DNA of 64,000 nucleotides from NCBI GenBank assembly GCA_949317995.1, contig OX439041.1, forward strand, positions 16,027,501 through 16,091,500. The letters are read 5' to 3'. The notes beneath the pieces were generated by a model. That model saw only the letters and a program-made list of their open reading frames with translations, ran no database searches and was not told the DNA's origin. This stretch comes from Acholoe squamosa. Its lineage: Eukaryota; Annelida; Polychaeta; Phyllodocida; Polynoidae. Positions 56,336-64,000 of the stretch are shown here, one piece after another (position 1 is the stretch's first letter; every line of letters begins with the position of its first letter). The position numbers and the translations under genes are program-made.

Positions 56336-57025
56336 TCTTACCATCTTTCTCTTCAACTTACAGCCCTCAAAATTCTACTTGTCACCAGGGCCACATTCAT
56401 GCATCGTACCAAGCCTATTAGGGTGATATTGATACAAAATCTTACTTGCTCTTTTGCTTTGTCTCTCTTTCTTCCCCCTTTATGCAACTAACATATCCCT
56501 CCTAATAGGACGGGGTATCTCCTTATTTCTCTCTCTCTGGAGGATATTTCCCAAAGCACCATGACTGCACACAGTCACTACGATTTGAAACCCCAAAAAT
56601 AAGTACCAGTGATAGTGCCCTCTGACTGCTCTGTACAATCAGTACCTAAGTACATTGCATTTTTAGGACAGTGCACTACATGACCAATAATATTGTGCTG
56701 TAATGTCACTAAACTAATGGTCCCCACTGTGACATGAAGGTGAGCAGTTGTAGTGTTTTGAGGAATGGCCTCCAGTGCATCCAACCCTCAACTAACCATC
56801 CCCCACATCACTACCACATTAAAGCAACATCCCGATGCCACTACACTACTCATTCCTAAGGTGAAAAGTGGGTTTTTATATGATTGAATTCAATCTACCA
56901 TTGCAACTGCAACATGAACTTTTTCCCATTTCAAATTGAATGATTCTATATGTGTACGTGTTCCACAGCAAAGCCACAGGCTTATATAGAAGATGACATG
57001 GAATATGATATAAATGTAATGGAGT
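56336..57025. other. Unassigned sequence
   Basis: A short relic of the CATTTCTTAAC-type MITE (CTGGAGGATATTTCCC, CATGACTGCACAC) lies at about 56537-56595. Nothing else recognised. Confidence 0.4.
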
Positions 57026-57029
57026 GGTT

Positions 57030-57362
57030 GTAACCCTCTAAGGACGGGTATATCACTTTAATGCAGCATGTTCTATTGTCGGCACGATGCATAGACCTAG
57101 CACCAGGGGGTGCTCCATTCATACATCATACCACATCAATGATACTGGTACACCCAAGAGGCATAAGCATGATACAACACTTTAGTGCAGGCGAGTTATG
57201 CCCTCATGTTTCATGATGCTTCATCGGAGCCAACCCTCCAGGACAGTATCAAACCCTTAGGGTTGGCATGACGCATGAATGTAGCCCTGGCCTGAATGTA
57301 GCCGTAGCCATGACGACCAATGCCCATAATGCATTAATGCATCAGCAGCCTTTACATGGTTA
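57030..57362. repeat. MH multi-hairpin repeat with both ends
   Basis: GTAACCCTCTAAGGACGGG at the left and GCATCAGCAGCCTTTACATG then GTTAA at the right, about 330 bp. TTCATCGGAGCCAACCCTCC pairs with CCTTAGGGTTGGCATGACGC. Confidence 0.65.
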
Positions 57363-57540
57363 ATATGATCATATATTTGCCACCATGGTGCACCGATGCA
57401 GCAATGCATGGCAATTATACTGGTAGGTTCATTTTTCGATCAGGACAGCATTTGTAAATCATGCTGAACCTTCAGGAGTGTGTATCCTAAATAATGGATT
57501 GAATCACCACGCAGCACTTGGAGGGTTAAGTGAAAAGGCT
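57363..57540. repeat. MH-related second unit
   Basis: ATTTGCCACCATGGTGCACC and TGTAAATCATGCTGAACC follow the MH order and end at GCACTTGGAGGGTTAA. It directly follows the previous copy. Confidence 0.5.
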
Positions 57541-57744
57541 TTGATGAAATGAGTGGGAAGTGTGAGAGGTAAAGTAAATGTTGACTTAATAGACAGCCAC
57601 ATATGTGTGCTGAGTGGATGGCATTGTTGTAGGCCTCTGGGTGCGGCTTTCTGACAATGCTACCGACCTAAGTAAGTCGGATAACCCTTTAATTGCCACA
57701 TAATACCACAAAGCCAGTTTCCATTTGCTCTTATGAGTCTCTGA

Positions 57745-57960
57745 CACAATTACTGGCCAGCACTGCATTGGCGCATCATATGCAAACCCCCGAGAGGTGC
57801 ATCAACTCCATTTGCTCAATGTGATGCATGTATGAATATACAGCAGCCTTAGCTTTGCATTCATGCACCATAAAGAGCAATGGGCGTACTGTTACACATC
57901 GATGTATCCCTGGAGCATGTGCTTGCATTAATTTAAAGTCATGCACCATCTATCTCACAT
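57745..57960. repeat. MH multi-hairpin repeat, fragment
   Basis: TGGCCAGCACTGCATTGGCG then CATCATATGCAAACCCCCGAG and AATGTGATGCATGTATG. Stems largely lost. Confidence 0.45.
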
Positions 57961-58454
57961 TGAAGCTGCAGTCACGTAAGAACTTAAGTAAAAAATGGGT
58001 GAAATCCTCCCCTGACTACATCAGTTTGAAGCCTAAGTGAGCCACGCCTTTTCTCTATAATGAAACAGTTAGAGACGAATCTCAGTCGGAAGAAGTCGTG
58101 GGTGTTGTTTCTCCTGAGGTCAAGTCACAGATATCTTAGTCATCACTAAGGCCAAATGACAAAATATGTCTCGGGTCACTTGCCCCTACCTTTAGTAAAA
58201 CACGACATAAGGAAGGGTGTAGAAAGACACACACAAAGAAGAATTAGGACTTTGGGAAAATAGCAAACGGAGATAGGAGAAGCGGAGAGTCAAGGCCTTT
58301 CTTGCCCTTTCACAAATTGGGGGAATCGGCCAACCCTTGCCTCTAATTCATTTTGAGTGTCCATTCCAAAATGTGTTATGAATGGTTTCAGATAAATTCA
58401 AAAATATTTGAAAGATGGGTGATAACCAAATAACAATATACATTGGTTTTTCTG

Positions 58455-58566
58455 GTGTAACCTCATCTGAGCCCTCCACAATGAGCACCTTGAGCTTAAC
58501 TGCTTAATCTTCATACTAGAGCTGGATTAGATCAATTATAGAGATTGAAGATGAATAATGCGTACA
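58455..58566. repeat. Inverted copy of the 50308-50412 segment
   Basis: ACCTCATCTGAGCCCTCCAC, AATGAGCACCTTGAGCTTAA and AATAATGCGTACA lead directly into family-G copy G. This mirrors the arrangement at 50.3 kb. Confidence 0.85.
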
Positions 58567-58928
58567 GGAGGGTGTTGCTCCTATAGTAAAAGAAAAAGCT
58601 GGCTAAAAATGCCTTTGTTTCCAATCCTTTCTTTTCATGTAGCTATAACTTGTCCCTTTTGTTGCGCACAAGTGGTCATTCAAGTACAGTGCTAAAAAAG
58701 GCAGATTAGAGAAGGTACCTACTCGGGAGAAGTCAGTCAGTATAGTATAGTATAGAATGTGTGACATGAGTAGGTACCTGATAGTGCAGCTCTCTCTATT
58801 TTAAACAAGGCAGGTGACTTTTCAGACTAATGTGGTGAGTGTGAGTTGAATGGTGAAGCAGAACTTGACTTCTTTTGAAAAGAGGGTACCTACTGACAGC
58901 TCTTTTCACCATAGGAGCAACACGCTCC
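58567..58928 (-). mobile_element. Family-G MITE, full-length copy G
   Basis: 362 bp, same orientation as copy A. Ends GGAGGGTGTTGCTCCTATAG and CCATAGGAGCAACACGCTCC. Interior blocks align with copy A end to end, with changes in the last 100 bp (GTGAGTTGAATGGTGAAGCA) shared with copies H and I. Confidence 0.88.
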
Positions 58929-60005
58929 AGCAAAGAGCTTAAACTTGCTTTGTTAAAAAAAAGATCTTGCACATTTTAAAGATCCATTTTGAAGCCCATG
59001 CACCAAAGGCGCTAACCTTAATTATTCTACTTTATAGAAGTTAGTGAGCCACGCCTTTTCTTTTTAATGTAACAGTTGGAGACGACTTTCACAATCAGAA
59101 AAGGACATGGTTGTTCTTCTTGCTGAAGTAAAGTCACATATACCTTGGGTCGTAATTACCTACATGTATATGAACGCCATACCACTGTTTTGAAATAACC
59201 AAATAAAAAATAGAAATGAATGTGTTTAAGGTTACCTGCTCTTACCTATAGAAAAAAAAAGTAACTAAAACAGAACCAACCCAGGTACGACTTACGGGCA
59301 ACTGACTCAGAAGCTCCCAGATGTAGAAAGGCATAGTACCAAAATGGCATTTACCTTGCAAAGGAGGCGAGGAAATTGCACTTAGGTCTAAGGTCTGAGG
59401 AAGTACAACTGGAGATACTACAGCTGTTATGCCTATGAGATTAGGCTGTAATTTGCCTCCACAATTAGAGCTTCTGTCACAACTTGAAAATCTCAAGATG
59501 TATCATGTTAAGAAATACCTCACCGATTTACGAGTCACCGAGTTATAGGATGCCCATTTATAACGCCTACACAATGACACAAGAAGAACTCCAAGAAACC
59601 TACCCCTAACTTTTCATACCGTGAATCTTTAAACATTAAAGGCATAGGAAGCAACTCTTTACCTCGGGCCAAGGAGAGCTCCACCCAAACTTCTTCGTGA
59701 CTGGGGGTCCAACGCTTCATACCCCCTCCCTACATCCAAGTTACCTGGGTTTTTTTCTCTAGCCTGGGCGTGTTGTCACAGATCTTTACAGTGCCCTTGG
59801 CTTGTCCTTGGGCGTTAGTGTGATTGCACCACCCCACTTTGATTCCTACTAACTATAGATAGACACATGGGAAAAACAAACACAGAGTTCCTTTTGTTGC
59901 CCCTTTGTCATGCCAAGCCCCATGTGCTGCTGTAGGGTGTAGGCTGGAATTAGACATGAGCTGGTGTATGTAATTTATCCCTGTAATTCACCTACGTGTA
60001 CAGGA
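58929..60005. other. Unassigned sequence
   Basis: Minus-strand frames of 61-84 codons at 59242-59496 and 59535-59720 lack motifs. A short TATCATGTTAAGAAATACC near 59500 resembles the right end of the CATTTCTTAAC MITE. Confidence 0.4.
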
Positions 60006-60011
60006 CTAGTG

Positions 60012-60090
60012 GGTTAACCCTTTAAAGGCTGAGAGTGTATCAATGAATGATGGCCATTGGTCTTCATGATGTATGAATGCGGCATTTCCT
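60012..60090. repeat. MH multi-hairpin repeat, left-end fragment
   Basis: GGTTAACCCTTTAAAGGCTG is an intact MH left terminus. GGTCTTCATGATGTATGAAT follows, and the copy is lost into the CT-rich tract. Confidence 0.65.
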
Positions 60091-60149
60091 TTTTGGCGTT
60101 TTCCACGGAGGTGCTCTTTCTTCTTCGCTCAACATGTTAAGTCCCCCCC

Positions 60150-60151
60150 CC

Positions 60152-60210
<59 letters not shown>

Positions 60211-60237
60211 ATCTCTCTCTCTTTCTCTCTCTATCTG

Positions 60238-60290
<53 letters not shown>
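60150..60290. repeat. (CT)n microsatellite
   Basis: About 140 bases of nearly pure CT with a few TATCT and TGTCT interruptions. The 100-codon S/L and R/E repeat frames on both strands are artefacts. Confidence 0.97.
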
Positions 60291-60293
<3 letters not shown>

Positions 60294-60644
60294 CCTCCCC
60301 TCTCCTCTCTGCCTCCCTCGCAGTCACTTTCGCTTCCTCCTCTCCAGTTTCTTTTTATCTCTTGTTTACAATGTATGATTCAAACTGATGCAGTGCCAGT
60401 CAGAGAGCAAGGACCTTTTCCCAGTGTATACTATAGCTACCTACCAATTCATTGGTGTTCTGCTGTTGAATATAATGCCAGCAAATCCCCGTTTCAACTC
60501 TCTTCTATCCCTTCCCTCTATCCCAATGTATCGTCTTCCGCATCCCCGCCCATACCCCTTCCATTTAACTCTCTATGTACACCCCCCTCTCTCTCTCCCT
60601 CTCACTCTAAGTATCTATCTCTCCCTTTTTGCCCCTTCCAGTGA

Positions 60645-60725
60645 TCTTTTCAACGTTGAATCAACATTGATAAGTAGTCGATTAACACTTTCAATGTTGA
60701 TTCCATGCTCTGCGCCCACTTGGGC
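60645..60725. mobile_element. Degraded relative of the 108-bp CCCAGTGGGCACA MITE
   Basis: TTTTCAACGTTGAATCAACA, TTGATAAG and TTCAATGTTGATTCCATG lead to GCGCCCACTTGGGC, a decayed right TIR. The left TIR is mostly missing. Confidence 0.6.
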
Positions 60726-61439
60726 ATTTATTACATAACCTATACCTAAAGTAGTATGATACCAGTTGAATGAAATATGGACACACAGAGAGGAAACAGA
60801 TGTATATTTGATTAGATGATACCAGTCCCACAGCTATGGTGTTGAAGGTTATGTCAGTGTGCTGATTGTGGTGCCACCAGTGGAGGTTGGTACCACAATA
60901 CATACAGCAATTATGATGGGTCTGCAGAACTAATCCCCTCCCTCCTCCATATAGCTCTGATATCGAGGGTCAACCACTACTAAATCTATGATGAATGTAC
61001 AAAAGTGCACCCTCCCCAGGCAGGTTACACCCCAGTATAGTGTCCCATCACAGCTGTGACCAAAGTGTCAGAAGGGATTTCAATTTTTTTCCCTAATTTA
61101 TATAGTTACTTATGTGATACTGGGCCGTTAATAACTGCTGACGCCAAGATTTTTAATCATTGTTCTCTTTTTCTCATTCCATAGGTGAGTACGTTAATAT
61201 GTGTAACGTCCTGCCAGTGGACCAATAGTAGTAAGTAAATGTATACTCTACTTTTCTTCTCAACCTTCTGAGGGAAAGGTTTAATGGCAATTGTTATTCA
61301 AAATAGAGTCATCCTTATTACCATTGCAACTTACCCTGTACTCTTGTAAAACAGATGCGGATTGAGACAGAGGAGCAGGCTCTCCTTTCTTCTTTTCATC
61401 AAAAGCATGCTCTCTTATTCCTAACCCAGGATCAGGTAC

Positions 61440-62147
61440 TGAGGCAAAAAAAAGGTTTCTTTCCAGTTACCCGACCAACCTTAGCAAAACAGGGCAGATT
61501 CCTTTTCTTTTTTGGACAGGGCCATAGTGCAATACCAATAGAGGTACAGAAATGGCAGACCACTGTTTGGAAAGATCTCTATCTGCCGTTTAAGCCAATA
61601 TGCCAGTGTTCATAATACACATTTTGTTTATTTGGCTTAGGCCATGTTATCATGTTTGTATAAAAAAACAAATAAATAAGAAAAAAGGAACTTCCATCCC
61701 CCATGGAATATGATATGATGCTTGTATTCCATTAACACCTCCCCCTTCCCATCAACAGGACGGGGGTAGGGGGGGGGGGGTTGTACTGAAATCTTTTATG
61801 CTCCACCCTTAACTGTAGTAGCACAAATTTTATTACACCCCCCAGGAGGGGAAATTTTTATGCCCCCCTCAAACCCACCCCACCCTGTTGATAAATAACT
61901 ACCATACCACTCCCTTATGTATTGACGGACTATTTTGGCCAAATATCCTCTCAGATTCACCTTGAAATTACGTTTCTTTTCATATATAACATGCCTATAT
62001 TGGATAAGAGGAAGGAGAATCCTCTTCCAACCCCCCCCCCCCAAAAAAAAAAAAAAAAATAAATAAATAAAAAATAAATAAAATCCGACCTACCGACCCT
62101 AGCATTGCAGCTCATGTAACTAGAAACACACCTTTTTTTTTTGGCCT
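61440..62147. mobile_element. TIR element with GTTTCCAGTTAC ends, carrying a nested MITE
   Basis: Left GAGGCAAAAAAAAGG then TTTCCAGTTACCCGACC, right CATGTAACTAGAAACACACC then a T-run and GGCC; CGACCTACCGACCCTAG is subterminal. Same family as 21239-21642 but 300 bp longer. Most of the difference is the Harbinger-like insert at about 61735-61916. Confidence 0.65.
61735..61916. mobile_element. Decayed Harbinger-like MITE related to 39509-39832
   Basis: The right portion CCCTCAAACCCACCCCACCC then TGTTGAT and CACTCCCTTA matches the right end of the 39.5-kb element. The left end is recognisable only as CATCAACAGGACGGGGG. Confidence 0.5.
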
Positions 62148-62162
62148 GCAGCAGGTCAGACA

Positions 62163-62448
62163 GGAGGGCGTTGCACCTAGGGGAAAGCATAGTCTTGTCT
62201 AAGAAGTGCCTCATCTGCAGCAGTCACTTTCCTTTCAGTGCTGACTTTTTTCCGTGTTGCACAGAAGTGCTCATGTCACCCAATAAGGTACCTGCTTCTG
62301 CAATACACACTATTTTTAAACAAGGCAAGTAGCTCTTTAGTCTAATGTGGTAGTAGGCCTACAAGTTGAATGGTGAAGCAGAGCATGACTTTTTAACACG
62401 AGAGGGTATCTACTTGGTGCCCTCTTTAGCTTGTGTGCAACAGCCTCC
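62163..62448 (-). mobile_element. Family-G MITE, divergent copy I
   Basis: GGAGGGCGTTGCACCTAGGG at the left and GTGTGCAACAGCCTCC at the right. The interior TTTAAACAAGGCAAGTAGCT, TTGAATGGTGAAGCAGAGCA and GAGAGGGTATCTAC matches copy G. The left half is strongly diverged. Confidence 0.65.
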
Positions 62449-62828
62449 TGAGTGCTGGGGTGGGTGTATGTACTATGGAGCAGGTGTGGGGAAACTGGTA
62501 CCATAAACCAAGGGTCATGAATCAGGGACGGCTGCAGGAAATCTGTCTAGAGGATCCCCACCCATTCAGACACACTTTCCCCTACCCTCACTCCCAAGGC
62601 ACAAGCACACAAATACCCATATTGGAGACTTAGTCATATGGCTGAGTCATTTCTGGTAGGATTCCTCGTGGTGGCTGTTCCAACAGACTGAGATGTGGCC
62701 TTTCAGGATAGGTATCCCACTTCCTGCTCCACTTGAACATTCAGTTTTGAAAGAAACGACCTACCTATTTTCATGTATACCTCTTTTGTATGTTTTTTAC
62801 TGAATAAAATGACCAGGGCGACCTGAGT

Positions 62829-63165
62829 TACACATCTGCATAAGGGCAGGACACGGGCTTGTCTGATGCATTGTATGACGTCACAATTGGTCCAATGCAT
62901 CACAATATTGACTGTCCATCTACTAATAAATGCTACCCACAGGTGCCTTTTTACAATACTTGCATATTCTTTTTGATAGATATCATTATATAACCCACCT
63001 GATCTGTAATATAATGATGATGAACACATTAGTACTACAATTAAGCACATGGTTGCAACAGCTTCAAAACTTAAACAATGCATCACTTGGTGCATTTGGA
63101 CCAATTGTGACGTCATCAAATGCACCAGAGAAGCCTGCTCCCCGCCCTTATGCTATCAGATGTGG
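62829..63165. mobile_element. MITE with about 70-bp imperfect TIRs
   Basis: GCATAAGGGCAGG, GGGCTTGTCTGATGCATTG and TATGACGTCACAATTGGTCC on the left are mirrored on the right by GGACCAATTGTGACGTCATC, AAATGCACCAGAGAAGCC and GCCCTTATGC. Each arm carries a full CRE core (TGACGTCA). The 140-codon minus-strand frame over this element has no domain motif and is not called. Confidence 0.75.
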
Positions 63166-63316
63166 TACTTAATATGTTAGAATCTTTTTATTCAATATAA
63201 TTACTCCCAAATGATGGCATCATGAAAAAGGGGTGGTCTTTTCTTGTAGTCGCTTTGCAATGAATCAGACTGCGCTAAAGAAAGTGGTGATATCACTTCC
63301 ATGAGCAGTCAAACCT

Positions 63317-63605
63317 GGAGCGTGTTGCTCCTAAGGTAAAAAGAGCTGTCAGTAGGTACCCTCTTTTCAAAAGAGGTCACGCTCTGCTTCATCATTCAAC
63401 TTGCACTCACCACATTAGTCTGAAAAGTCACCTGCCTTGTTTAAAACATAGAGACCTGCACTATCAGCTACCTAGTCATGTCACACACTCTATAGTATAT
63501 CATACTGACTGACTTCTCCCAACAAGGTACCTACTGAAATCCCCCTTTTTTAGCACCGTACTTGAATGACCACTTGTGAGCAACAAAAGGGACAAGTTAT
63601 AGCTA
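63317..63605 (+). mobile_element. Family-G MITE, copy H, 3' end replaced
   Basis: Starts GGAGCGTGTTGCTCCTAAGG and follows copy C to GGGACAAGTTATAGCTACA. There it is cut by the TGTTTAG-rich element that begins CTGCAAAAG. Confidence 0.85.
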
Positions 63606-64000
63606 CACTGCAAAAGTGGTGTTTAGATCCTAAACACAATTCTAAACATATTCTTGCAACGTTTTAGTAATCACAATAATTTCCTAAACATGTTTAGCCA
63701 AACAATGTGCTTAGCTCAAGTGTTTAGAAATGTAGGTGTTTAGGTTAAAACTTAGATATATGAATTTTTGTGTTTAGGTGTTTATAAATTTTTGTGGTTA
63801 GATGTTTAAATGATTTGATGGAGAGTTAAGGTTTGCAGACATGTATGCATTAAAAAGCAGAGGTATTTTTTTTCTCATTTACTGGGGGGGCATCAGCAGG
63901 TATTTTCTTGTCAAAGTCTCCAAAGATGTCAGCCACAGCTATATATGTGAAAAATATATTACACACTGCATCAGAATGAGAGACTTGAGAAAGTACAACA
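63606..64000. mobile_element. TGTTTAG-rich repeat, incomplete at the window edge
   Basis: Begins CTGCAAAAGTGGTGTTTAGA and repeats TGTTTAG/CTAAACA about a dozen times within 200 bp. Its junction lies inside family-G copy H, so it is the younger insertion. The right end is not visible and the last ~150 bp may be outside the element. Confidence 0.55.

Noticed and set aside
55591..56421. Open frames of 66-157 codons with PHRFPLINASIPPFSLP-type repeats
   Set aside because: They are direct translations of the 52-bp minisatellite in cycling phases, without start context or domain.
59535..59720. Minus-strand 61-codon frame starting MKRWTPSHEE with an internal GAGGTAAAG donor-like site
   Set aside because: Weak start context, no promoter motifs and no recognisable homologue.
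60064..60388. R/E-rich and S/L-rich frames of about 100 codons
   Set aside because: They come from the (CT)n microsatellite.
62703..63125. Minus-strand 140-codon frame
   Set aside because: It covers most of a MITE with 70-bp TIRs and shows no protein family motif.

Overview
The window looks like intergenic, repeat-dominated DNA of a metazoan, most likely a marine invertebrate. Long reading frames are almost absent. Short palindromic non-autonomous DNA transposons (MITEs) are dense and nested. There are minisatellites, microsatellites and poly-G/C runs, a decayed non-LTR retrotransposon, a broken retroelement gag-like gene, a solo LTR and tRNA-like (SINE-type) sequences. No bacterial or phage layout and no complete host gene was recognised. 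I cannot name the species from the sequence.

Layout. 0-5 kb: a ~30-bp minisatellite, a near-perfect 320-bp palindrome, a solo LTR with CRE, TATA and poly(A) signals, then the first copies of a multi-hairpin repeat (called MH below). 5-24 kb: a 22-bp minisatellite and many MITEs: a 360-bp GGAGGG-ended family (family G), hAT-like CAGTGGCG elements, a CRE-bearing repeat, an element full of GATCTTAG motifs, and MH copies. 25-28.2 kb: a 40-bp minisatellite in three blocks; the interruptions hold two tRNA-like sequences, a hairpin element and a possible first exon. 28-45 kb: more MH copies, a 712-bp TIR element, a TAA-flanked Harbinger-like MITE, and CpG-rich spots with short ATG frames that could be 5' ends of host genes. 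45.2-48.7 kb: a 3.46-kb structure with ~750-bp inverted arms carrying nuclear-receptor half-site arrays, and a promoter-like motif cluster in its centre. 49-50 kb: the gag-like gene, split by a 108-bp MITE. 50.8-52.7 kb: a minus-strand LINE remnant with endonuclease and reverse transcriptase pieces. 55.2-56.3 kb: a 52-bp minisatellite. 57-64 kb: MH and family-G copies, a (CT)n tract, nested MITEs and the start of a TGTTTAG-rich repeat running off the end.

The most distinctive element is the MH family: about twenty loci built from consecutive hairpins (stems around GCCCTGGCGAG/CTCGCCAGGGC, AGTGCTGGC/GCCAGCACT and GATGCATTAATGCATC), with ends resembling TTAACCCTTTAA...TTAAAGGGTTAA. That suggests a TTAA-targeting (piggyBac-type) non-autonomous element. 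The other points worth checking are the transposon-borne DR1/CRE/YY1 motifs and the candidate first exons at 26.75, 37.64 and 39.32 kb. All functional statements about host genes are tentative.
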